From NCBI GenBank assembly GCA_036940085.1, contig JALLBK010000868.1:1-13891 (forward strand): a stretch of DNA of 13,891 nucleotides, given 5' to 3'. The stretch is from Discostella pseudostelligera. Lineage: Eukaryota; Bacillariophyta; Thalassiosirophyceae; Thalassiosirales; Thalassiosiraceae. This document shows positions 1-8,754 of the stretch, piece after piece; position 1 is the first letter of the stretch, and every line of letters begins with the position of its first letter. A program made the position numbers and the translations under genes. Under the pieces are notes generated by a model. The model saw nothing but the letters and a program-made list of their open reading frames with translations, was not told the origin of the DNA and searched no databases.

Positions 1-3
1 AAA

Positions 4-46
4 TGGCGGGAAAAACACTTCCCGCCAAAATCGAATGACGTCATTC
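4..46. promoter_or_regulatory. E2F-like inverted repeat and CRE palindrome upstream of the RidA-like gene
   Basis: TGGCGGGAA (4-12) and TTCCCGCCA (19-27) form a perfect 9-base inverted repeat with a 6-base spacer. The right arm reads TTTTGGCGGGAA on the minus strand, which fits the E2F/DP consensus. Seven bases on, GAATGACGTCATTC (33-46) is a 14-base perfect palindrome containing the CRE/bZIP core TGACGTCA; CRE-like TGACGT sites are known in CO2- and cAMP-responsive diatom promoters. That these are promoter sites is inferred from consensus and position; no transcription start is visible. The ATG at 35 lies inside the palindrome, which argues that translation starts further downstream, at 128. 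Confidence 0.5.
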
Positions 47-127
47 TCACTTCTCTCGATGCACCTTGCTTCGTTCAAGCTGTTCATTCATAACAACATT
101 CGCTCTCTATTCTCTCGACGACGACCT

Positions 128-1040
128 ATGACCATGATGATGTTTCGATCCCTACTGTCGCGGACCAGGGCAATCTCCCAATTCTCTAGTAGCAGCCGCT
201 GCGCACCCTCGGCAACATGCACCGCTTCGGCTTTCGGCGGTGCTGCTACTTTCAGAAGCGGCATCATCATCAGCAGCAGCAGCCAACACCACCATCCTAA
301 TCCTCCTCCTCAACTACAACAACAATCTCGTACCATCCACATTGAGAAGAAACTAGCCGACTTACAAATTGCATTGCCTGCGGCGCCAATGCCCAAGGCA
401 AATTACAATATAGTATGCCGTGTTCCGGGGGAGAATATTATGTATGTATCGGGCCATTTGCCGATTGGGGTGAGTACGGCAAAGAAACATAATATGTTGA
501 ACTATTGTTACATACTGATGTTTTGCTCAAATATCACTGTCCTTCACACACAAAATCACTCGTACAGGTGGATGGAAAATTGATTACGGGAGCATTAGGT
601 CCCGACGATGGTGGATTGACCGTCGAACAGGGTTATGCTGCCGCAAGATTATGCGGCTTGAATATCATTGCCACATTGAAGAATCAGTTGGGAGATTTGG
701 ATAGAGTGGAACAGGTGATCAAGGTGCGTTTCATTATGCACTTCAACTTGTGATGGCACTGACGGCGGTTTGGCACCTCGTCAGTGTGATGTTTTGATTG
801 ATTAATCGACGGCTTAACGTTTGTTCTCCTCTTCATACCCAACACCAGATTTTTGGAATTGTCAACTCCCACACGAACTTCAAACATCATCATCTCGTCA
901 TGGATGGTTGTTCCGATGTTATTATGGAAGTATTTGGAAAGGATGTTGGATATCATGCGCGAAGTGCAATTGGTACCAACACCCTACCATTGGATATTCC
1001 TGTGGAAGTGGAAGCCATTGTGAAGTTCAAACCGGAGTAG
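128..1040 (+). CDS. RidA/YjgF/YER057c/UK114-family protein, probably mitochondrial (three exons)
   Basis: Exons are 128-469, 568-723 and 849-1040; both introns (98 and 125 bp) are phase 0 with GTGAGT/ACAG and GTGCGT/CCAG borders. The product has 229 residues. Residues 1-68 are Ser/Arg-rich without acidic residues and include MFRSLLSRTRAISQF, typical of a mitochondrial presequence. The Rid domain covers about 70-229: KLADLQIALPAAPMP, YVSGHLP, VNSHTNF, HARSAIG and VEVEAIV. Arg204 aligns with catalytic Arg105 of E. coli RidA and Glu221 with the conserved Glu of its last strand. RidA enzymes hydrolyse reactive enamines and imines made by PLP enzymes; this longer subgroup may prefer another substrate. 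The frame is open from an ATG at 35 (260 residues), but that ATG sits in a regulatory palindrome, so 128 is preferred. The family call is firm; location is inferred. Confidence 0.88.
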
Positions 1041-1146
1041 TGCAATCGTAATGATGGGTACAATCCGATATTGTCGACTTCAATTTCAGGATCGGATTAA
1101 GATGGGCAGAATTGTTGACTTTGTTGCGAGGCGCCTAATTTTGCAG

Positions 1147-1152
1147 AATAAA
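1147..1152 (+). terminator. Possible polyadenylation signal of the RidA-like gene
   Basis: AATAAA lies 107 bases after the stop codon at 1040, in the 172-bp gap before the convergent gene that ends at 1213. Diatom poly(A) signals are loosely defined, so this is a consensus match only. Confidence 0.3.
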
Positions 1153-1212
1153 GTTGGTCCATCATTCTTTAGCCATAAATTATATTGTTTGCACTAATCT
1201 ACAAAAGATTAA

Positions 1213-2778
1213 TCACACATCGTCACTTATTTCTAATCTGCCTCCGTCGTTGTCAGGAATGGGCGTGTATTGATGATTGTTTCTCCTCGTCGACATCAAC
1301 GTCCTCCGCGTTGATGACGTCCACCACCACCCAGCAGTGTTTCGCGTAGCGGTAGAATTGTTTGCAACCAGTACTACTCCAAAACTTACCACCACCAAGA
1401 GCAGGAATGCACATCCCCCCGAAGATTTTGAAGACGAATTGAAATCCCAAGGTATTTTCTCACAAGCTTCTGCCATTAACATGGACAAAAACGCCAGACT
1501 ACTACTTCCTCCTCCCGACCTTTTATCCGATGTCGATGTAAATCGTAAATGTTGTGTCCAAAAAGTCGTCTCCCCCGGCCTCACATACAGCAACAACATT
1601 GGCTCTGGCGACAGGGCCCCCCGTTCGGCGTAGACACTATAGGCATAAATGAATGGATTGCCACTCTGGGTTTGTAATTCTGGTATACGTTCATTGACCG
1701 ACAGCCCATTCGGAGCGTGTAAGGTGAATGATCCATCCGTTAACGTTTGTGTATTCTCATCGAGAAAGTCAGCCTTGAGTTTCACACCATCGGGTATGAG
1801 CTTCTTGACACTCATGGAGATGGAACCATCCGATGCCATGGTAACATTGGCATATTCATTCATATCTCCCGACCACGATCCTAGTCCAGGTTGTTTAAAT
1901 GCTGGCGTACCTTTGGGCAAACCATACTCACTCAAGCCTAAATCCAATACATAGCCTGGTCCAATGGGATCCACATCTCCTGTAAAGAAATGATGCGAGT
2001 ACCACGGCGTTGTGAATTGCTTCACTCCCAAATTGGTCAGTAGACTACGAACAGTTAAGACATTCCCATCGAGACGTATCGTTTTTTGAATTCGATATCC
2101 ATAATCACCCACAATTTCTTCACTAACAAATGTGACTTCGTTGGGATCGGGTGACGGCAATATTTTCCAACTGGGTGGTCGATAGAATTTGTATGGACTG
2201 TTGAATCGATACGATGACGAGTCTCCGTTGTTGTTGTTAGTATTTGGTGTGACATCCGTAGTGCACTCGGAACACGACCCCTTAATCAATGCCCCCACAC
2301 CAATCTTCAGAAATGGTTCACCAACCTTGGCACTTTCATACCCTAATACACCATTGGTAATATCCCCCCGTCCAGCACAGGTGGCACCATTGTCACCACA
2401 TCCAAATTCACTCGCTAGGCCTACACCACTCTCCGGCCAGGTAGGATCATGGGGAGTACGCCACAATGATCGCCCGTAGACACTACGATCGTGACCGAAG
2501 AAAATATCGCCAATCATGCTGCCATGTTCGAAGCGTGAGCCGAGGTAGTAGATTTCGTTAGAGCTGGGGATGCTGCTGGTGGAGGTGGAGGATTCGAGTG
2601 GCATGAAGACGGTGGCTGACATGATGGGCGAGTGGAGCGTGAGATTGTGGTAGTCGCCGCTGCTACTGCTAGCTACTGGTGCAGCCGAAGCCATCGAAGC
2701 AGCCGATAGTGATAGTGATAGGCCCATCATGGCGACGAGGGGATTCAACAACATGATCATCATGGTACTGGTAGACAT
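1213..2778 (-). CDS. Galactose-mutarotase-fold protein with signal peptide and C-terminal membrane anchor
   Basis: Single exon, 521 residues. Residues 1-33 form a Met/Leu/Ser-rich signal peptide ending near ASA-AP. Residues 50-415 resemble the aldose-1-epimerase-like beta-sandwich: IYYLGSRFEHGSMIGDIFFG (76-95), the strand pair KTIRLDGNVLTVRSLLTNLG (232-251), TTPWYSHHFFTGD (256-268) and PGETTFWTQHLRF (401-413). His262/His263 fall where bacterial relatives read YNHNFF, which suggests a kept sugar site, but I cannot confirm a catalytic acid/base pair. A Ser-rich linker leads to one hydrophobic helix (about 456-472) and a basic 45-residue tail, so type I topology is likely. Residues 116-175 contain six cysteines, consistent with disulfides outside the cytosol. 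Enzyme or carbohydrate-binding role in the secretory pathway is inference; the fold is fairly sure. Confidence 0.75.
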   Translation of the reverse strand: MSTSTMMIMLLNPLVAMMGLSLSLSAASMASAAPVASSSSGDYHNLTLHSPIMSATVFMPLESSTSTSSIPSSNEIYYLGSRFEHGSMIGDIFFGHDRSVYGRSLWRTPHDPTWPESGVGLASEFGCGDNGATCAGRGDITNGVLGYESAKVGEPFLKIGVGALIKGSCSECTTDVTPNTNNNNGDSSSYRFNSPYKFYRPPSWKILPSPDPNEVTFVSEEIVGDYGYRIQKTIRLDGNVLTVRSLLTNLGVKQFTTPWYSHHFFTGDVDPIGPGYVLDLGLSEYGLPKGTPAFKQPGLGSWSGDMNEYANVTMASDGSISMSVKKLIPDGVKLKADFLDENTQTLTDGSFTLHAPNGLSVNERIPELQTQSGNPFIYAYSVYAERGALSPEPMLLLYVRPGETTFWTQHLRFTSTSDKRSGGGSSSLAFLSMLMAEACEKIPWDFNSSSKSSGGCAFLLLVVVSFGVVLVANNSTATRNTAGWWWTSSTRRTLMSTRRNNHQYTPIPDNDGGRLEISDDV

Positions 2779-3326
2779 CTATTACGGCTCCTATGGTGCA
2801 CTCTGCCGCTGCGCTGATTGCCAATAGAGAGATGTATTCCCAACGAGAACTAGAGATGGTTATGATGGGTAGGTGCAGCTTTGCTTGGCAATGGCCTATT
2901 CTTTGTCGTCGTGGGCTTCGCTTGTGGTTGCGTTGGATTTGCTGGAAATGGAAAGATATGCCATTTTTTGCCGCCATGGATTTTGGGCCATTGGGTTCGC
3001 TTTCTACAGCGGAATTGGTTCGAATTCGCCGGACAAGGACATCCAATGAAAAGCGAGCAGCTGCTGCTTTGGGGTCTGTGGGGGGTGAAGACAGACAGAT
3101 CTTCCCGCCATTTTGAAGTTGAAGTCCTCTTCCCGCCTTTTCGAACAACTTGAAGTCACCACACCCCCACAAAATAAAAGATCAGACCATGGCGATGGCG
3201 TCGTCCGCCGAACGCCGAATAGCCCTACTATCTACTATCATTGACCAATTATCATTGTCCTATGCCATTGGACGGTAACGACAATGCTGCCAACAATTCT
3301 GCACGCCACCAGTGTTGAGAATTAGA
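2779..3326. promoter_or_regulatory. Divergent promoter region between the mutarotase-fold and repeat-protein genes
   Basis: This 548-bp gap separates two start codons facing away from each other. It holds two same-strand TTCCCGCC elements (3102-3109 and 3130-3137) and several CCAAT/ATTGG boxes, for example GACCAATTATC near 3241-3251 and CCATTGG near 2988 and 3264. Open frames on both strands here (for example minus 2669-3172) show no recognisable motif and overlap the signal-peptide exon, so I call no gene. Confidence 0.45.
3101..3157. repeat. Imperfect tandem pair carrying TTCCCGCC and TTGAAGTC
   Basis: Two units run CTTCCCGCC-ATTTTGAA-GTTGAAGTC (3101-3126) and CTTCCCGCC-TTTTCGAA-CAACTTGAAGTC (3129-3157). 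Both start with the E2F-like core and end with TTGAAGTC. It looks like a diverged local duplication of a regulatory module, 28 bp apart. Confidence 0.5.
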
Positions 3327-5630
3327 ATGAGTTTCTATACGACAGCACTACTCGTAGTCGTGGCAGGGAGCGTTCTGCTCTTTGCCTTTGCACCGTTGGC
3401 GTCAGCTGTTACACCTAGTACACCCACACGCACTTCCTCGTCATGTTGTGGTTGTTTCATGTCGACTGATTCAAAATCCTTCCATCGTCAAACTGCCAAT
3501 CACATCCGAATCTTCGTACCTCGCACTACTAGTTGTCTCTTTCTGGAAGCATCATCATCAGCATCATCATCATCATCATCATCAAATCAGCCTCGCAACC
3601 CCAAATCTCAAAGATTATACGCCAAAAACAAACGACTACCAGCAACCACCCGCATACCACGCTATCAAGAAGAAGCCGTGGGCATTACCGCCTCATTAGG
3701 TTTATGGCGCACAAGGCGACGGACGCGACAAATTATCAAAGACAAATGGAATGCTTTCCGAATGAGACAATCAGGTAGACGACGACGCAAATTATCTTCG
3801 AGATTACGAACATTTTTTGGTAGAGATAATAACTCATCTTCTTCGGCCTCGTTGTTGAATCAGTTTGACAAATCAATGATAGAGGATGATGATGCTGACT
3901 ATGAAGCAGACGATGTAGAAAACGACGACAATACAAATGAGGATGATACTNATAGAGGATGATGATGCTGACTATGAAGCAGACGATGTAGAAAACGACG
4001 ACAATACAAATGAGGATGATACTACCAGTCTCGATGCCATGCGTGCCCGTGCCGGAGTACTACGGACTCGAATACGGATACGACAAGAATCTCTCTCCTC
4101 CCTCGAAAAATTAACCCGAGACGTCAAATTAGAATTGCGTCGCATGGGATGGAAGACTGCCTTTGATGCCAATGCAGGATTTACAATCCGGGCGGCATTC
4201 ATGTATGGACAGAGTTCTGGGAAACAAAATGGAAGTGAAGAGAAGGATACAGATGATGTAATGAATGAGTTTGAATTAGCGGCGATTAATGAGAAGTGGA
4301 AGGTGCAAAAGCAAATGAAAGAGAGTGACACTGCAGCAACTGACAAAGCGCAAACTACGAGTGCAAATGTTGAGGGAGATGGTGATGAGAAAGAAGATGG
4401 TGACATACTGAACAATGTGCAATTAGAACGCATGGAAAATCGTTCGAGAAAACTCCAATCTTCCATCCTCCTCGATCGGATACGTCTACAACGCCTCGAA
4501 CGGACCATCATCTGCTACGAAAATAACGAATTGGGCATACTCGAACGGGCGGTGGGAAATACACTCTACTCACTCAACGATTTTGAATTATTTGAGAATT
4601 CCAATCCATTATTGGCAATCCAACGTCGGGCAAAGAAATTCCTCAACACATTGGAAGGGTCGACATCGGTATTACTGCGAAAGCTCGAACGAGTCTCGAC
4701 CCAATCCGGCTCGGACAATATTGATTATGCCTCCGTGACCGATTTTGTCGTTCAAGAAACTGCCGCGGGTGTGCGCATTCTTGGGACTTTATTATCCAAT
4801 CCATCGCAATTGTCACAATTGGTTGATCCGGATACACCCACGCTCGTTCCGCATGTCCCAGCCATCTTGGCTCGATTGGACAGACTCGAATCGCATGTGG
4901 CACCGATATTAAGTCGAGTGTTGAACAATAAACAACATTTACGATCCATAGAGCCGTATTTGGAAGAGGTACTGGAACGGTTTGATGATATTGAACCTCA
5001 TCTTCCTTGGATACTGGATCATATCGATACCTTGGCACCATACACTGGACTGTTGCTCAAACATATTGATGAGCTACTATTGTATGCCAAGGTGGACGAA
5101 TATGAGGCTGATGAGAACTGCAAAGACAATTACGCATTTGCCGAGCAGCTCATACCCTATTTGGAAGTCTATGTTAGTCAACTCGATTTAGTTGGGCCGC
5201 ATCTTCCATTACTTCGTCCTCATCTACCACTGCTATTGAAACATAATCGGCTTGCGGTTCTTTCTCCTCATGTGGGTGTGTTATTCTCAAAGGGATACAC
5301 TGATTTGTCAGGTGAGCATTCAAGTTTGTGTGTCATTGTTATTGCGGTTTTATTCTGCCATTGCATCCGTGCCAATCCTAATAATCTATGGTATTTCTCA
5401 TTGGTAACATTACAGCCTCTGCCAACATGGATATTTTGCTGTTCTATTTTGGATGGGCGCTTCGTATCCCATTTGTACCACGAATTTTCTTTTCACTTCC
5501 GGGTAGTCCTGGAATGGTGAGCTTTCTGGCCAATCGACTACCGAAGCGTTTGGTGCGAGGTCAATGCTGTGATGTTAGTTGCTATGTCGACGGGGATTAT
5601 GGCAAGGGATGGAATGAACTCTCAAAGTAG
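3327..5630 (+). CDS. Unrecognised protein with signal peptide, coiled coil and 14-residue PHLP-type repeats (broken by an assembly N)
   Basis: Start ATG at 3327; the frame is open to 3950, meets N at 3951, and continues in another register from 4024. Treating the 72-bp copy plus N as an artefact rejoins the frames. The last intron is 5312-5415 (104 bp, phase 1, GTGAGC/ACAG), with the final exon 5416-5630. The product is about 708 residues. Residues 1-27 are a signal peptide (ALLVVVAGSVLLFAFAP, then LASA); a Ser-rich stretch, a very basic region (about 105-165) and an acidic segment (185-208) follow. Helical, probably coiled-coil sequence covers about 209-420. Residues 482-620 hold repeats of consensus [LI]-x-P-H-L-P-x-I-L-x-H-L-D-x. 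A hydrophobic C-terminal segment (ILLFYFGWALRIPFVPRIFF) precedes a Cys-containing tail. The signal peptide plus downstream Ser/basic region could be plastid targeting, but no clean ASAFAP site is seen. I know no characterised family for it; a structural or membrane-tether role is only a guess. Confidence 0.72.
3551..3584 (+). repeat. (TCA)n microsatellite encoding a Ser run
   Basis: ATCATCATCAGCATCATC-type repeats give a poly-Ser tract (about residues 76-86) in the N-terminal part of the repeat protein. It is a likely site of length variation and is presumably unstructured linker. Confidence 0.8.
3879..4023 (+). repeat. Exact 72-bp direct duplication around a single N (probable unmerged contig overlap)
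   Basis: Bases 3879-3950 and 3952-4023 are identical over 72 bp and are separated only by N at 3951. Each copy is exactly 24 codons (an acidic segment beginning IEDDDADYEADD). Read literally, the 73-bp offset shifts the frame; either merging the copies or setting the gap length to zero restores one open frame. One N between identical ends is the classic trace of two contigs whose overlap was not merged. Confidence 0.9.
4843..5280 (+). repeat. Region encoding about six 14-residue amphipathic repeats
   Basis: Units in order: LVPHVPAILARLDR, LESHVAPILSRVLN (followed by a six-residue spacer), IEPYLEEVLERFDD, IEPHLPWILDHIDT, LAPYTGLLLKHIDE, then a 25-residue acidic linker, LIPYLEVYVSQLDL and VGPHLPLLRPHLPL. 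Pro at position 3, His/Tyr at 4 and Leu/Ile at 5, 8, 9 and 12 recur. The pattern suggests short helices each capped by proline. The DNA of the units has diverged, so the repeat is old and seems maintained at protein level. Confidence 0.8.
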
Positions 5631-6067
5631 AGACTACGATAACGCCCGGTTGGAAATCGTATCTAGTGAATCAAGAGCTCATTTCAGGAATGAGCAAATA
5701 TTGTTCTGTGCGCTTATGACTTGTTAGTGTTCACGCTGATGACCCTGATGCATCGGGTGTAACGTGCAGTGTTGCACCTAGAGAGTCCGACGGTTACCGG
5801 AGAGATATTTTCTTCTCCAAACAACAGCAGGTGTTTAGCAGCGACCAGTCACTACTGCTAACCTTTTCGTTCATCACACCAAGTGATATCTGAACTCAAA
5901 CACATATATTGACGAAATCCAGACCAATCGAAGTCCGATTGGTGGGCTTCACACACTGACAAATAGTAAATTGTTTGATTAACTGTCATTATTGCAACAA
6001 ATCTTCTTCTGCTGGTTTGTTTCTGTGTGGTCTTTCATCTCCCAAAACCTCTGAACCCTAGCTTGCA
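5631..6067. other. Convergent intergenic region with 3' untranslated sequences
   Basis: This 437-bp stretch lies between two stop codons (plus-strand gene ending at 5630, minus-strand ATP sulfurylase ending at 6068). I see no coding potential, tRNA fold, repeat or E2F-like element here. It presumably holds the two 3' UTRs and poly(A) sites. Confidence 0.6.
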
Positions 6068-7536
6068 TTAAACATTCTCCCTCAATACTTGCACAACACT
6101 CTTGAAAGCAAACCACTCAGGAATTTCCTCTCCTCCACGAAGCATCTGACGGAACTTTGTACCGGACAACTTCTTCTCATTCAATCCACGCTCCTTAGCC
6201 TCATCGGCAGTAACATATCCCTCCTCTTCGGTATACACAAGATTCAAGCTGGGAACGGGTGTAACTCCCAACTCCGGTCCCTTCTCCTTGGCAAAGTCCT
6301 GGGCATCATATGCACCATAATAATCCTCGCCAGTCACCGAACTCTTCGATCCAGCCATATCTCTTCCAATAATGAAGTGGGTGCATCCAAAGTTCTTACG
6401 AATCATCATGTGCTGAATAGCCTCGCGTGGTCCAGCCATGTGCATACTGTAGGGAAGATACTCCCATCGAGTGCGATCATTCTTCGTCTCCTCCTTCAAC
6501 ACCTCGTAGGTCTTGTATCGGACCACTCCCGAGATATCATCGGCCTGTGTCGGTCCACATGTAGGATGAACGAGGACCACACCTCCCGGCCCAACAAGTG
6601 GATCATCAAGCGCACGCGTGAAAAGCTCATAATGTGCCCGATGGACGGGATTACGACACTGAAATGCCACCACATCGACATCATCGGGCAATGTCTCACG
6701 TACCTCCGCGGGAGTTTTGCAAACAAAGTCACGCACTGGCAAGTTAAGCCCGGTAATCGATCCACCCATGTAGTACTTGCCACGTTCGGTGGCTACCATG
6801 AGTGCACCGGGATGTTCAATTTCGGAAGTACCGTAGCACTTCTTGCATTCGTAGGCCTTGTTGGGTAAATATTTGTCAGTGAAGGTGATGGTGGCAATGT
6901 CCCGATCTCCATCTTTGAGTAGGACGGTGTCTCCTGGCTTGAGATCTTCATCATCCGTATCAAAAACTACTGGAAGACCAAAGATGAGACCATCCGGCAA
7001 GGCGATGTTGTCCACAACATGCTTGTAGGTTGCCTCATCCATGAATCCAGTCAAGGGGGAGAATCCACCGTTCATAATGAGCTCAACGTCACATAGTTGA
7101 CGAGGACTGAGCTGTAATTCCTTGGTGCATTTGGCAATTGCCGCAGCCTTCTCTTCGTCAGTCTTTAGGATGAGATCGACGAGTTTTCCACCGTGAGGAG
7201 TTTGTTTGGCGGCTTCCAATTTACTGGTAGATATACATTATTTTTGGTGAGTGCGTGGTCACGTGGTAATTGTAACACAGGAAATGCATGAAGACAAAAT
7301 AATTGATTGGGTTCATCAATTGCTGCATCGAAGCAACCAGGCACAAATTTATGTAGGACAAGGCGCCGTCATCAGATCAACACTCACGTTTCTCTGGCAC
7401 GGATTGCCACGGATGTCGCCGAAGGACCAAAGACAATACTCTTGGACGACGACACCGCTCGACTTGAAGAGCCGACAGTGAAAGCAGTTGTCACTGTCGT
7501 GGCGGCAACTGCAAGGATGGCGAGGGAGAACTTCAT
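6068..7536 (-). CDS. ATPS: ATP sulfurylase (sulfate adenylyltransferase), plastid-targeted, two exons
   Basis: Catalyses ATP + sulfate to adenosine 5'-phosphosulfate + PPi, the entry step of sulfate assimilation. Exon 1 is 7388-7536 and exon 2 is 6068-7223. The 164-bp intron (GTGAGT donor, CCAG acceptor, phase 2) joins ...AIRARET to KLEAAKQ. The product has 434 residues. Exon 1 encodes MKFSLAILAVAATTVTTA followed by Phe19 and a Ser-rich stretch: a bipartite plastid presequence with the required Phe after the predicted cleavage site. Core motifs are PHGGKL (59-64), GGFSPLTGFM (102-111), QCRNPVHRAH (238-247, the ATP-binding QxRNPxHxxH signature), GRDMAG (336-341) and SGTKFRQML (403-411). Met replaces the usual His in GRDHAG, a position that varies in known ATP sulfurylases. 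No APS-kinase domain follows. Exon 2 has no in-frame ATG at its start, which is why the upstream exon is needed. Confidence 0.95.
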
Positions 7537-7908
7537 ATTTCCGTCGAGAGAAGAAGATGAATGATGAATGATAAATGAATCTCTTTACAATCAATAACGA
7601 CGATTAGGCAAATCCAACACGCACGCCACGTACTTCAAAGGCTCCAGGTGGAACCATTCCTGCGGTGGCAAAGATATGGCGGGAAAATCTTGTGTTCTCT
7701 CTCGCGCTTCTCCCGCCACCCGCCACCGCCACCTCACCACGCACCACAACCACACAGTGACGATGGTGCACAACAACATCACCGATAATATCTTTGCCTA
7801 TGCACACTCGCTCGATCGAGGTCGATCTTTCCAGCGTATGACATCATATCTCTCAATTATCTCTCATTTCCGAATCTATTATCCACCAACAACAAATTAT
7901 ACCAAACC
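7537..7908. promoter_or_regulatory. Divergent promoter of ATP sulfurylase and the RRM-like plastid protein
   Basis: The 372 bp between two outward-facing starts contain GGCGGGAAAA (7678-7687) and CTCCCGCCACC (7710-7720), opposite orientations 32 bp apart, followed by a CCGCCACCGCCACC tract. Both flanking products go to the plastid, so shared regulation is possible but not shown. Confidence 0.45.
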
Positions 7909-8754
7909 ATGCGATCCACCCTCGTCATCCCTCTGCTTGCCTCGTCGTCACTTATGACCGCCACTGCCTTCACGACGAAGACATCAATGGCGCCAACGAC
8001 AGGTGCCGCTCTCAATCGTCGCATCGGCACCGCTGTTCGCTTTCCTCCCTTCACCGCTTCTACTACCACGCTCCAAATGGCCATCGACTACAATGATCCC
8101 GCCGTCATGGAAGAATTCAATTCCATCCAAACTATGGAATACGACGAAGTTGTTGCCGAATTGGCACAATCTGGTGTCCGTGCTCCCGCCGACTTGGGTG
8201 ACATGGATGTCAAGCTTATGCTGGTCGAATTGCGTACCGTCATGAAGGGTGGTGGTGGAGGTGTCAACAATAACACCAACAACAGCAATAGCGGTACCCC
8301 TCCTACCAAATTTGGATCCAAATTCGAAGAATATCTATGGACCAAGCCAGTCTTCAAGACACTGTACGACGAATTGAAGTTTGCCGGTGATCACAACAGG
8401 ATGAATGTGGCTGCTGAATATTGCAATGAACCCAACGATGCCAAATCACGATATTATTCCTCGTACAAGACATTTATTGATGATGTCGAGGCGGCATTGA
8501 ATGCTCGACCGGAGGTGACTAGTCCGGTAGTGCAATTCAGTGGCTTCCCGGCCAATATGGGTGATATGGGATTAAAGATGACATTGGAGGCATTGGGCGC
8601 TATTGAAGATATGACATGCGATGTGAGCGAGGATGGGATTAGCTTGGTGGGACAGGTCAAGTTTGAGAGTATTGAGGTGGCCAAGGCGGCGATTGAACAG
8701 TACGATGGGATGGACATGGGTATGGGAGACAAGTTGAAGATGGTTTCCATATAA
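7909..8754 (+). CDS. Plastid-targeted protein with C-terminal RRM-like domain
   Basis: Single exon, 281 residues. MRSTLVIPLLASSSLMTATA is a signal peptide; cleavage before Phe21 (ATA-FTTKTS) fits the ASAFAP-type motif and is followed by a Ser/Thr/Ala/Arg-rich transit region to about residue 57. Residues 58-112 form a compact acidic unit with EFNSIQTMEYDEVVAELAQS and DLGDMDVKLMLVELR, probably helical, which I do not recognise. A Gly/Asn/Ser linker (114-133) leads to a middle helical part (134-200). Residues 206-281 follow the beta-alpha-beta-beta-alpha-beta order of an RNA-recognition motif: VVQFSGFP, then GLKMTLEALG, then LVGQVKFESIEVAKAAIEQYDG; the RNP motifs are weak (VGQVKFES for RNP1). 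A role in plastid RNA metabolism is a reasonable guess; a protein-binding RRM-like fold is equally possible. Confidence 0.78.
   Translation: MRSTLVIPLLASSSLMTATAFTTKTSMAPTTGAALNRRIGTAVRFPPFTASTTTLQMAIDYNDPAVMEEFNSIQTMEYDEVVAELAQSGVRAPADLGDMDVKLMLVELRTVMKGGGGGVNNNTNNSNSGTPPTKFGSKFEEYLWTKPVFKTLYDELKFAGDHNRMNVAAEYCNEPNDAKSRYYSSYKTFIDDVEAALNARPEVTSPVVQFSGFPANMGDMGLKMTLEALGAIEDMTCDVSEDGISLVGQVKFESIEVAKAAIEQYDGMDMGMGDKLKMVSI

Noticed and set aside
2669..3172. 167-codon minus-strand frame across the divergent promoter
   Set aside because: It overlaps the signal-peptide codons of the mutarotase-fold gene in another phase and the TTCCCGCC elements; no recognisable protein features.
3972..4511. 179-codon minus-strand frame opposite the coiled-coil region
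   Set aside because: Ser/Arg-rich translation mirrors the acidic and Leu-rich sense strand; no independent start context or motif.
3937..5520. Separate 527-codon gene starting at the N
   Set aside because: Its start lies in the duplicated copy and its end reads into the 5312-5415 intron; it is the second part of the gene that begins at 3327.
6089..6868. 259-codon open frame antisense to ATP sulfurylase
   Set aside because: It lies entirely within the strongly conserved enzyme on the other strand and shows no domain or targeting pattern; it is a shadow of biased codon use.
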